From a bacterium (GTDB lineage Bacteria > Acidobacteriota > Thermoanaerobaculia > Multivoradales > JAHEKO01), in NCBI GenBank assembly GCA_024224155.1, contig JAAENP010000449.1, forward strand, positions 1-33,977: 33,977 bases of DNA, written 5' to 3'. Positions 1 through 9,727 of this stretch are shown in pieces; within the stretch, counting starts at the first letter, position 1, and every line of letters starts with the position of its first letter. Under the pieces are notes generated by a model, which searched no databases, was not told the origin of the DNA, and saw nothing but the letters and a program-made list of their open reading frames with translations. The translations under genes were made by a program, and so were the position numbers.

Positions 1-60
1 ACCGAAGTAGCGGATTACGACACCCACTTCGGGTCGCTCTGGTTCAGGCGCACCGGCTAA
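1..60 (+). CDS. C-terminal tail of an unidentified gene, cut by the window edge
   Basis: Frame 1 is open from the first base and stops at TAA (58-60), giving 19 residues that end in SLWFRRTG. It is followed by a strong palindrome and then a convergent gene, as expected for the 3' end of a real gene. The fragment is too short to assign a family, and it could be a chance open frame. Confidence 0.4.
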   Translation, partial: TEVADYDTHFGSLWFRRTG

Positions 61-67
61 GCGCTTC

Positions 68-133
68 GACGGCGGTCGGCAGACGAGTTCTCCAGGGGCC
101 GGCCCCTGGCGAATCGCTTGGCGAGCCGCCGTC
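68..133. terminator. Bidirectional terminator-like nested palindrome
   Basis: A perfect 18-base palindrome, CCAGGGGCCGGCCCCTGG, lies at 92-109. It sits inside a wider inverted repeat of GACGGCGG (68-75) and CCGCCGTC (126-133). It lies between the stop codon at 60 (plus) and the stop at 146 (minus), so it could terminate transcription from both sides. There is no clear T-tract, so the terminator role is inferred from position and symmetry. Confidence 0.5.
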
Positions 134-145
134 AACGCCCGGGCG

Positions 146-982
146 CTAGATTGTTACGCCCATGGGCTTTCGCAACAGAAACGCGAAGACGATGGTCAGG
201 ATGAAGAACGCCACCATCCAGTGCGTCCGCCAGCCGAAGAAGTTGACCTCGCGATCCGGATACGAGATCTCGACCGACTCGATGCCTTGCTCGGAGTCGA
301 ACGGCGCCTCCGCCGGATAGACCAGCTCCGCCACAAAGCCCTTGGCAACCCGATGCGGCGAAAGGCGTGTGATCTCGTCAACCACCCGCACCGACTTCTC
401 CAGCCGGTCGCCTTCGAAGGTAATCACCGGGCTGTAGTCACCCGGCTCCCGCGCACCGATTCGCCAGCTCATTTCGCGTAGCGCCGGCGCCCAGACCGGT
501 CCGGCTTCGGCTTCGAGCCCGGCGGGCAGCTCGAGGGCCGCTCGGGGCTTGCCCTCGACGGTCAACGCGTCCGCATCCTCGCTCAAGCGCACGGTCAGCA
601 GTACCGAGTCGCCCGGCTGCAGGCCCCTGTAGCCGTAGTGAAACTGGAGCTGCGCGACGATGAATACGAAGGGCACGATGATCCAAAGCAAGGGCGGCAA
701 CGAATGCCAGAGGTACTTGGCGTTGGCCTTGAGAATCTGTGTCTGAGCCCGAAAGATCGCCGGCAAGTTGTCATTGAACAGCCGGATCTCGAAGAGACCC
801 GCGTGAATCCGGCTCTTGACCGCGGCCAGCGCATTCTGGTTGGACGTGCGCTTGAAGACCCAAAGCATCCCGATCGCACAGATCAGCGAGACGAGCGTCA
901 GACCCGCCATTTCCGGCAGGCCGGAGAACGGCGCGAGCGCGGCGTCGAAGACCGCGCGCAGCGCTGAGTTGATCCAGGTCAT
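146..982 (-). CDS. Three-helix membrane protein, function unknown (possibly Oxa1/EMC3-like)
   Basis: This 278-residue protein has predicted membrane segments at about 25-44, 95-112 and 254-270. A basic, amphipathic cytoplasmic stretch (about 45-92, containing FRAQTQILKANAKY) joins the first two. A soluble domain of about 140 residues separates the second and third and probably faces the periplasm. The order of helix, charged linker, then a Pro/Trp-rich helix vaguely recalls the Oxa1/EMC3/DUF106 superfamily, but the large domain before the last helix is not typical, so no function is assigned. It is the last gene of a four-gene minus-strand cluster, 24 bases after the ribbon-helix-helix gene. 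It may be the membrane partner of the two phosphatase-like proteins. No good ribosome site precedes the ATG, so translational coupling is plausible. Confidence 0.75.
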   Translation of the reverse strand: MTWINSALRAVFDAALAPFSGLPEMAGLTLVSLICAIGMLWVFKRTSNQNALAAVKSRIHAGLFEIRLFNDNLPAIFRAQTQILKANAKYLWHSLPPLLWIIVPFVFIVAQLQFHYGYRGLQPGDSVLLTVRLSEDADALTVEGKPRAALELPAGLEAEAGPVWAPALREMSWRIGAREPGDYSPVITFEGDRLEKSVRVVDEITRLSPHRVAKGFVAELVYPAEAPFDSEQGIESVEISYPDREVNFFGWRTHWMVAFFILTIVFAFLLRKPMGVTI

Positions 983-1006
983 CGTCGGTCGGTCGTCGCG
1001 ACCAAG

Positions 1007-1201
1007 CTACGAAATGTAGCCCAGCCCCTGCAGGCGCTTCTTGATCTCCTCCTCCGAGCCGGCGTCTGCCAGCTTGGCGAGCTCCTTCTCGAGAGCGTGG
1101 GTGATGAACTCCTCGGGCGACGAGTAGCCGGCGATGTCCGCGTAGCGCTTGATCTTGGCCACCAGGTCCGAGTCCAACTTGACTTTGGTCGTTCCGAACA
1201 T
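1007..1201 (-). CDS. Small ribbon-helix-helix (CopG/Arc-like) protein
   Basis: A 64-residue protein begins MFGTTKVKLDSDLVAKIK. A short basic beta-like N-terminus, a helix, a turn at AGYSSPEEF and a second helix match the ribbon-helix-helix fold of CopG/Arc DNA-binding proteins. An acidic/basic tail follows. The start at 1201 is chosen because GGAG sits 8-11 bases upstream (ATAGGAGAACGACGT before the ATG); the same frame runs further upstream into the phosphatase gene, but without a comparable site. It lies 11 bases after the 654-residue phosphatase gene, so it is almost certainly co-transcribed. No toxin gene is adjacent, so an antitoxin role has no support. It may be an autoregulator of the cluster or a structural protein. 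Confidence 0.75.
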   Translation of the reverse strand: MFGTTKVKLDSDLVAKIKRYADIAGYSSPEEFITHALEKELAKLADAGSEEEIKKRLQGLGYIS

Positions 1202-1212
1202 ACGTCGTTCTC

Positions 1213-3177
1213 CTATCCGCCGGTGGCGGTCTCGGTCCAATCGATGCCGAACTCGGCCAGAACCGAACCGCCGAGCTCCTTCAGGGACTTCGCCGGCCGC
1301 GCCAGCTCGTCGGTGGTCAAGAGAATCCCCGGCACCTTGGTGTGGTCCATGCAGTGGTCTCCGCTCCACTCGGAATGATTGTCCGAAATGACTTCGTCGG
1401 TGAGATCACCGATCGCCGACTCGAACGAGCACCGCGTGCCTTTGTTGTAGCCGACCTGCAAATCCGGGCCGAGCCCCAGGTACTCGCCGGAGTAGGTGTC
1501 TTCCAGCTTGTACATCTTGGTCACCGCGGGCTCGCCCGTCTGGGGATCGATCTCGGCGAGGAGCTTCTCCGAGATCTCCGCGATCAAGGCGTCGCGCTCA
1601 GACGCGGGCACGATGCCGTTCGATTCGCGATCCGCGACGTTGATGAACAGACCATTCAAGCCGAGTCCGTAGGCGCGAGTACGGCTCCAGTCGACGTTCG
1701 AGTAGATGTTGGTGCCGCCGACCTTGGCCGGGTTCTTCAGAACCATGTAGTCGTTCTCGATCAGCCAGTTGTTCAAGTGAAACGCCCGACGCCAGCTCGA
1801 GAAGCCGTGATCGGACATCACGATGAGCTTGGCGTTCTCGGGCATGTTGTCGAGGGTGTAACCGACGATCTTGTCGAAGGCCTCGTAGATCCCCTCGACG
1901 ATTTTCAGATACTCAGGATCGCGCTCGGGGTCGTAGGCCGGGTGCGCCGGATCGGTCGCGCGAAACATCATGTGGCAGATCAGATCCAGGTTGCCGAAGT
2001 AGTAGAACAGCAGGCCGGCGTCGAAATCGTCGAGCACGTGCTCGTACTGTTTCAGGATCTCGTCGCCGGTGATCTTGGCCTGCGCCAGGAACTCTTCGCG
2101 GGTGAAGACGTCGCCGGTCAGGGTCTTGGTGTCTTCGGGCATGCCCTGGGTGTAGAAGCGGCCGGTCCGGCGCGCCAGCTCTTCAGCAAAGCTCGGCGGG
2201 GTCGAGATCGGGAATGCCGGGTTCATCGGATCGACCTGGAGAGGCGAAACATAGAGCTCGACCTCGGGCTTGAGGCTCCTCAAGTAGAACCGCCCCATCG
2301 CCGGCAGGGTCTGCGTGGGAATCATCTCGAACTCGATCGGCACCCAGTCGCTCCACTCGCCCACCGCCAGGATTCTTTCCTCATCGCCGACTACCAGCTT
2401 GGCGACCGGCGCCTCCGGGTCAACGTGAAGGGTGAAATCGGTCGACAGAGTCTGGCGACGGCGCAAATATATGTTCTCGGGCCCGTGCAGCCGTCCCTCG
2501 GCCCGGTTCTCCCAGAAATCGAGCGCGTAGATCGCACCGCCCGACATTTGACGCTCGTTGACGAAGATGTCCGAGGTGTAGAACGAGAACGTACCCGGCG
2601 TGCCGAGAATGTCCGGTGTTCCCATGCCCGACAGCTCTCTCGACGCCAAGCCCGAAGGCGGATAGTTGGCTGGGATCCGGTAGATGTGCGACTCGACTCC
2701 GTGCTCCTCGAGCAGCTCCCAGAACGGAGTTCCGTGGCGCAGGAGCTTGAATTCCGCACCTACGAGCGGGAACTTGTACTTGCCGACTTTGAGCGACTTT
2801 TCTTCGCCCTCGGTCCTAGAAGTCGACATGTAGGGCTGCATCGAATCCGGATCACGGTGAACGAAGTCGAAGATACCGTGGCCGCCCGAGTCCATACCGG
2901 TGATGAAGTTGGACCAGGCCACCGGGCTCTGAGGCGGCACCGCGGTGGCCAGCGGCCCGAAACCCCCGGTCTCCGCGACTCTCGAGAAGTTCGGCATCCG
3001 GCCTTCTTCCATCAGTCGCTGGGTGTAGAGGTAGTCCATGCCGTCGAACCCGAGAACGATCACCTGTTTTTCCGGTGGCTCGTTCTCGGAGCACGCGACG
3101 AGACCGATGCCCAAGATCAGCGCTGTTAGGAGCGCCGCTCGGCGGCTCGTCTTACCGATTCTTGTTTTCCTACTCAT
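1213..3177 (-). CDS. Alkaline-phosphatase-superfamily hydrolase, lipoprotein
   Basis: This 654-residue protein has a basic N-terminus, a hydrophobic stretch and the lipobox L-V-A-C29, so it is probably lipidated and faces the periplasm. Superfamily metal and nucleophile motifs are visible. VLGFDGMD is near residue 42. A nucleophile region with SPVAWSNFITG is followed by GHGIFDFVHRDP. MSDHGFSS supplies a later Asp-His pair, and SGDHCMDHTK a C-terminal His. This is the type I phosphodiesterase/nucleotide pyrophosphatase branch; the substrate cannot be read from the sequence. The ATG is preceded by AGAAGGAAG. It is a divergent paralogue of the gene just upstream (3245-5386), with the same motif order, so the pair may have arisen by duplication. 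It lies 67 bases downstream of that gene on the same strand. Confidence 0.88.
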   Translation of the reverse strand: MSRKTRIGKTSRRAALLTALILGIGLVACSENEPPEKQVIVLGFDGMDYLYTQRLMEEGRMPNFSRVAETGGFGPLATAVPPQSPVAWSNFITGMDSGGHGIFDFVHRDPDSMQPYMSTSRTEGEEKSLKVGKYKFPLVGAEFKLLRHGTPFWELLEEHGVESHIYRIPANYPPSGLASRELSGMGTPDILGTPGTFSFYTSDIFVNERQMSGGAIYALDFWENRAEGRLHGPENIYLRRRQTLSTDFTLHVDPEAPVAKLVVGDEERILAVGEWSDWVPIEFEMIPTQTLPAMGRFYLRSLKPEVELYVSPLQVDPMNPAFPISTPPSFAEELARRTGRFYTQGMPEDTKTLTGDVFTREEFLAQAKITGDEILKQYEHVLDDFDAGLLFYYFGNLDLICHMMFRATDPAHPAYDPERDPEYLKIVEGIYEAFDKIVGYTLDNMPENAKLIVMSDHGFSSWRRAFHLNNWLIENDYMVLKNPAKVGGTNIYSNVDWSRTRAYGLGLNGLFINVADRESNGIVPASERDALIAEISEKLLAEIDPQTGEPAVTKMYKLEDTYSGEYLGLGPDLQVGYNKGTRCSFESAIGDLTDEVISDNHSEWSGDHCMDHTKVPGILLTTDELARPAKSLKELGGSVLAEFGIDWTETATGG

Positions 3178-3244
3178 CTTCCTTCTCCGAGAGCTCCGCC
3201 TGGCTGGAGCTTCTCACCAGCATTCGCAATGAGACGCCGTCGGG

Positions 3245-5386
<2,142 letters not shown>

Positions 5387-5441
5387 AGGGGGTGGTTTCG
5401 GGCCCGTGGATCGGGATATCGTAAGTAGCCTGTTGCGGGAA

Positions 5442-5465
5442 TGCCGGCCCCTGGCAGAGCCGGCA
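5442..5465. promoter_or_regulatory. Inverted repeat in a divergent intergenic region
   Basis: TGCCGGC (5442-5448) and GCCGGCA (5459-5465) form a perfect 7-base inverted repeat with a 10-base spacer. It lies between the divergent starts at 5386 (minus) and 5506 (plus). The position fits an operator or a transcript hairpin. No -10/-35 pair was convincing on either side. Confidence 0.3.
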
Positions 5466-5505
5466 GGTCACCGCCAAATACTAACCCTTTTTTGTTTCTC
5501 AGCCA

Positions 5506-6132
5506 ATGAGTTCATTGCGATCCCTGTTTCGGAGGCTCGTTTACGGCAAGCCCATCGTGGTGGTTTCCGGCCTTCCCCGCTCGGGCACCTCCATGGCCAT
5601 GAAGATGCTCGAGGCCGGCGGCCTGCCGCTGGTCCAGGACGGTATCCGAACCGCCGACGAAGACAACCCGAAGGGCTACTACGAGGATGAGCGGGTCAAG
5701 AACCTCCACGGAATGGAAGACAAGAACTGGCTCAAGAACTCCCGGGGCAAAGGCATCAAGATCATCTCCAACCTGCTGCGGTCGTTGCCGGGATCCAACA
5801 ACTACAAGGTACTTTTCATCCGCCGCAACATCAGCGAGGTCCTCGCCTCCCAGGCCAAGATGCTCGACCGGCGCGGAGAGAATTCGGCGACCGATGACGA
5901 GCGTATGGCCGAGCTCTTCGCCAGCGACGTTTGGCGCGCCCAGTACCTGCTCAGGCGCCAACCGCACTTCGAGTGGATCGAAGTGGGCTACAGCGAAGTT
6001 CTCGCTTACCCGGAGGTAGAAGCCCGCCGGATGAAGGACTTCCTGGGCCTGGACCTGGCCGTCGACAAGATGGTCGAAGTCGTGGATCCGAATCTGTACC
6101 GCAATCGCGCGGCCGACCTCGAGCCGAGCTAG
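5506..6132 (+). CDS. Sulfotransferase-family protein
   Basis: This 208-residue protein has VVSGLPRSGTSMAMKML near its start. PRSGTS (24-29) is the 5'-phosphosulfate loop that binds PAPS in sulfotransferases. VLFIRRNISEVLASQ, near residue 105, resembles the 3'-phosphate-binding region (Arg followed by a Ser-containing helix). At about 208 residues it is shorter than many family members, but it reads through to a natural stop and has no signal peptide, so it is probably cytoplasmic. The acceptor is unknown. Many proteins with this P-loop are annotated only as sulfotransferase-like, so catalysis is inferred. The ATG lacks a good ribosome site. The next gene begins about 42 bases downstream. Confidence 0.8.
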   Translation: MSSLRSLFRRLVYGKPIVVVSGLPRSGTSMAMKMLEAGGLPLVQDGIRTADEDNPKGYYEDERVKNLHGMEDKNWLKNSRGKGIKIISNLLRSLPGSNNYKVLFIRRNISEVLASQAKMLDRRGENSATDDERMAELFASDVWRAQYLLRRQPHFEWIEVGYSEVLAYPEVEARRMKDFLGLDLAVDKMVEVVDPNLYRNRAADLEPS

Positions 6133-6174
6133 AAGCTGCCGGGCATGGGCTCACTGCCTGCGAAGGGAGACTTC

Positions 6175-7920
6175 ATGACCGGGCGCCTGATCCTGCTCGT
6201 CACCACGGTCGCGCTGGCCCTTGGCCTCACTACGGCGCTGAGGCCCCCGGCGGCCCTCGCTCGGGAAGCCTCCGCGGTCCGACTCGACCTCATGGTGGGT
6301 GGCGAGGCCCTGGCCCGCGCCCTGGGTCTCGTCGACCCCGGCGACGGCTCAGGCAGACTCTTCCTACCCCAACAAAGCGGTCAGATCCGAATCCTGGACA
6401 ACGGTGTCCTCTTGCCGACTGTCTTTCTCGACATTTCCGACCGGATCTCCTGCTGCGAGAGCGAGCGCGGCCTCGTCGGCCTGGAGTTCCATCCCCGGTT
6501 CAAGAGGAACGGCTATCTTTACGTCGTCTACGTCAGCAAGAAATCGAGAACCGTGGTTTCCCGGTTCTCGGTGTCGAACAACCGAAACGCCGCCGATCCT
6601 GCCTCCGAGGAAGAGATCATCCGCTGGAAGCAGCCGGACCTGCCTCACAACGGGGGCGCGATCGCTTTCGGCCCGGACGGCTACCTCTATCTCGGCTCGG
6701 GCGACGGCGGGACTCGGAACTCAGCTCAGGAGCTCGACAACTTGCTGGGCGCGATCCTGAGAATCGATGTCGACAGCGCATTTCCCTATGCGATTCCGGA
6801 AGACAACCCTTTCGTCGGCGATCCCGATGCGCGGGAGGAGGTCTGGGTGCACGGCCTGCGCAATCCCTGGCGCTTCTCCTTCGACCGCAAGACCGGCGAT
6901 CTGTTCATCGGCGACGTGGGCGCGCACCTCTGGGAAGAGGTCAGCTATCTGGCCGGCGGCAGCCCGGGAGGGGCCAACTACGGCTGGCCGATCAAAGAGG
7001 GCCCTCGATGCCTGCGGCGGGAAGAGGACTGTGCCGACGAGAGCCTGGTCGACCCGATCATCGCCTATCCTCACGACGACGACGAGCCCTGCGATTCGGT
7101 GACCGGCGGTTTCCTTTATCGGGGCCCGGCGGTCCCGACCCTGCCCGGTTTCTACATTTTCGGTGACTTTTGCCGCGGCGAGATCTGGGGCGCGCGTCAG
7201 AACCAGGCCGGCAACTGGGTGGTCAACCGCCTCCTCGACACCGACCGACTGATTACCTCCTTCGGGGAGGACGCGAACGGCAACCTCTACGTGGTGACTT
7301 TCCGTGAGGGCGTTTTTCGCCTCGTCGGCCAGAACCTCTTCGCCTCGGATTTCGAGTCCGGCGATACGCGCGGTTGGTCGCAGAGCCGCGGGAATGTAGT
7401 CGTGATCGGAAAGGGGCTCAAACGCTCGGGCGCGGCTCTCGAGATCAACGCCGGCAGCGTCAAGAGCTTCGTCCGCTCGAAGCATCCCTCGGCCGAGAAG
7501 ACGTTTCGCGTCGGCTTCGACCTCAACGTCAACAAGGTCAACCTGTCCGACGACACCGCCGAGATCTTCCGGCTGGCCAGCGGTACCCAGCGCGGGCACA
7601 TCCGGCTGGTTCTCGAACAGGACGGTAACCGCTACTGGCTCCACCTTCTGGCGCGTAACAACTCGGGAGCCTTCTTCTCGCTCGGACGCACCGGCGTTCC
7701 GCGCTCGCGCACCGTGCGCATCGAGCTCGACTGGATGGCGGCGAGCGGCCCCGGTGCAGGCGACGGCCAGGTCACCCTGTCCAAGAACGGCAAACCCAGG
7801 ATCTCGGCCGCGAACCTGGACAACGACCGACGCAAGATCGGTTCGGCCACGTTGGGTCTCCCCGCGGGCTCGGGCGGGGCCGGCACCTACCTTGTCGACA
7901 ACTACGTTTCGACTCCTTAG
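6175..7920 (+). CDS. Secreted PQQ-dependent sugar dehydrogenase homologue, copy 1
   Basis: This 581-residue protein starts at ATG 6175, preceded by GAAGGGAG; an in-frame ATG at 6145 lacks such a site. It has a signal peptide (about 1-29). The glucose/sorbosone dehydrogenase six-bladed propeller follows: ERGLVGLEFHP, then LPHNGGAIAFGPDG, whose His158 is in the position of the family's catalytic base, then YAIPEDNPFVG and GLRNPWRFSFD. Members oxidise aldoses with PQQ in the periplasm, but many homologues have no proven activity. A vicinal Cys pair (93-94) and further Cys in the propeller suggest disulfides. From about residue 385 a second module, starting FASDFESGDT, resembles a C-terminal lectin-like beta-sandwich. 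The next gene is a clear tandem paralogue. Confidence 0.86.
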   Translation: MTGRLILLVTTVALALGLTTALRPPAALAREASAVRLDLMVGGEALARALGLVDPGDGSGRLFLPQQSGQIRILDNGVLLPTVFLDISDRISCCESERGLVGLEFHPRFKRNGYLYVVYVSKKSRTVVSRFSVSNNRNAADPASEEEIIRWKQPDLPHNGGAIAFGPDGYLYLGSGDGGTRNSAQELDNLLGAILRIDVDSAFPYAIPEDNPFVGDPDAREEVWVHGLRNPWRFSFDRKTGDLFIGDVGAHLWEEVSYLAGGSPGGANYGWPIKEGPRCLRREEDCADESLVDPIIAYPHDDDEPCDSVTGGFLYRGPAVPTLPGFYIFGDFCRGEIWGARQNQAGNWVVNRLLDTDRLITSFGEDANGNLYVVTFREGVFRLVGQNLFASDFESGDTRGWSQSRGNVVVIGKGLKRSGAALEINAGSVKSFVRSKHPSAEKTFRVGFDLNVNKVNLSDDTAEIFRLASGTQRGHIRLVLEQDGNRYWLHLLARNNSGAFFSLGRTGVPRSRTVRIELDWMAASGPGAGDGQVTLSKNGKPRISAANLDNDRRKIGSATLGLPAGSGGAGTYLVDNYVSTP

Positions 7921-7944
7921 CCTGGATCGCCAAGAGGTATCAAG

Positions 7945-9705
7945 ATGACCCAGCGTACGATGCGTTTTCCAAAGCAACCTGCTCTGAAGCTACTGGCGTT
8001 CGCGGCCCTGGCGCTTCCCCCACTCGAGTTCCCCGTGGCCGCTCAAAACGCTCCAGCGGCGGGTATCCGTCTCGAGAAGATCCTGGACGGCGAGGCCATC
8101 GGTCGCGCTACGGGACTGGTCGATCCACTCGACGGAACCGATCGCCTGTTCATCGTCCAGCAGGCCGGCCAGATCGCGGTCCTCGAGAACGGAGTACTGC
8201 TTCCGAGGCTCTTTCTCGACCTGTCCAAGAAGATCACCTGCTGCGAAAACGAGCGCGGGCTCCTGGGCCTGGCCTTCCACCCCGATTACGAGAACAATGG
8301 CTTTTTCTATGTCGTCTACTCCGACAAGCAGTCCCGGACGGTTGTGGCACGTTTTTCGGTCTCCTCCGACCCGAACGTCGGCGACCGCTCTTCCGAAGAG
8401 CGAATCATCCGCTGGAACCAACCCGACCTGCCGCACAACGGAGGCGCAATCGCCTTCGGCCCCGACGGCCACCTCTACCTCGGCGCGGGCGACGGTGGGA
8501 CCCGGGAGACGGCGCAGGACCTCGAAAGCCTGCTCGGCTCGATCCTCAGAATCGACGTCGACAGCGCCTTCCCGTATGCGATTCCCGAGGACAACCCCTT
8601 CGTAGGCGACCCGAATGCCCGTGACGAGATCTGGGTCTACGGTCTGCGCAACCCCTGGCGGTTCTCCATCGATCATCGAACCGGCGATCTGTTCATCGGC
8701 GACGTAGGCGCGGCGCAGTACGAGGAGATCAACTATCAGCTCGGTAGCAGTGCGGGCGGAGAGAACTTCGGTTGGCCGATCAAAGAAGGGCCCCGATGCA
8801 TCTTGAGTGAAGACGCTTGCGCCGACGAGTCGCTGGTCGCGCCGATCATCAGCTACCCGCACAAGGCCGGCACCTGCAACTCGGTAACCGGCGGCTACCG
8901 CTACCGCGGGGCCAAGGTCCCGACCCTGCCGCGCTTCTACATCTTCGCCGATTTCTGCCGTGGCGACATGTGGGGTGCCCGCCGTAACGAGGCCGGGGCG
9001 TGGGTGGTCAACGAGCTTCTGCAGAGCGGTCTTCTGATCACCACATTCGCCGAGGACTCGAAGGGCAACCTGTTCTTTGTGCACTTTCGCGGTGACGTGT
9101 ATCGAGTTGTCGGCCAGTATCTGTTCGCCTCCGACTTCGAGTCGGGCGACACGCTCGGTTGGTCGCAGCGCCACGGCGGTATCAGCGTGGCTCCGGAGGG
9201 TCTCAAGCGCTCGAGCGCCGCCCTCGAGGTCGAGGCCGGGCGGGGCAAGAGCTTCGTGCGCTCGAAGCAGCCATCCGCCGAGAAGACCTTCCGCTTGGCC
9301 TTCGACCTCAACGTCAACAGGGTCAATCTGGCGAACGGCGCCGCCGAGATTCTGCGCCTGACCGGAAGCGGCAAGAAGGGGCATGTTCGGCTGACTCTCG
9401 AGCAAACCGGCGAGGCATACTTCCTGAACCTGCTGACACGGCAAGACACCGGGGGCTTCACCCAGAGCGGTCGCACCGTGGTGCCGCGGTCGAGAACCGT
9501 TCGAATCGACATCGACTGGATGGCGGCAAGCGCAGCGGGAGCGAACGACGGCCAGATCGAGGTCTTCAAGAACGGCAAGCGGCGCATCTTCACGGCCGAT
9601 CTGGACACCGACCGTCAGAAGGTCAGCTCGGTCACGCTGGGCTTCCCGGCCGGCTCGAGCGGCGCCGGCACGATTCTGATCGACAACTACGTCTCGACTC
9701 CCTGA
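7945..9705 (+). CDS. Secreted PQQ-dependent sugar dehydrogenase homologue, copy 2
   Basis: This 586-residue protein is a close tandem paralogue of the preceding gene over its whole length. It shares ERGLLGLAFHPDY, LPHNGGAIAFGPDG, YAIPEDNPFVGDP, YGLRNPWRFSID, the CC pair and the C-terminal FASDFESGDT module ending in DNYVSTP. A signal peptide is present (about 1-33). The gene begins 25 bases after the first copy, with AAGAGG ahead of the ATG, so the two form one operon. The copies differ mostly in the signal peptide and at scattered surface positions, which points to an older duplication rather than an assembly artefact. Probable role: periplasmic oxidation of a sugar or polyol; substrate unknown. 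It converges on ccmI with only 22 bases between stop codons. Confidence 0.86.
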   Translation: MTQRTMRFPKQPALKLLAFAALALPPLEFPVAAQNAPAAGIRLEKILDGEAIGRATGLVDPLDGTDRLFIVQQAGQIAVLENGVLLPRLFLDLSKKITCCENERGLLGLAFHPDYENNGFFYVVYSDKQSRTVVARFSVSSDPNVGDRSSEERIIRWNQPDLPHNGGAIAFGPDGHLYLGAGDGGTRETAQDLESLLGSILRIDVDSAFPYAIPEDNPFVGDPNARDEIWVYGLRNPWRFSIDHRTGDLFIGDVGAAQYEEINYQLGSSAGGENFGWPIKEGPRCILSEDACADESLVAPIISYPHKAGTCNSVTGGYRYRGAKVPTLPRFYIFADFCRGDMWGARRNEAGAWVVNELLQSGLLITTFAEDSKGNLFFVHFRGDVYRVVGQYLFASDFESGDTLGWSQRHGGISVAPEGLKRSSAALEVEAGRGKSFVRSKQPSAEKTFRLAFDLNVNRVNLANGAAEILRLTGSGKKGHVRLTLEQTGEAYFLNLLTRQDTGGFTQSGRTVVPRSRTVRIDIDWMAASAAGANDGQIEVFKNGKRRIFTADLDTDRQKVSSVTLGFPAGSSGAGTILIDNYVSTP

Positions 9706-9727
9706 CCCGGCTGATCCGCCGGTCCCG

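Noticed and set aside
1007-1201. Type II antitoxin
   Set aside because: The ribbon-helix-helix fold fits, but there is no toxin gene next to it; it sits inside an operon of envelope proteins.
1342-3129. 595-residue open frame on the plus strand opposite the phosphatase lipoprotein gene
   Set aside because: It is antisense to a gene with clear family motifs; its protein is full of low-complexity His/Arg/Val/Glu repeats and matches nothing recognisable. Such frames are common in high-GC DNA.
7990-9444. 484-residue open frame opposite the second sugar dehydrogenase, and its 418-residue counterpart at 6721-7977
   Set aside because: The two antisense frames resemble each other only because the sense genes are duplicates. 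They have no start signals or motifs.
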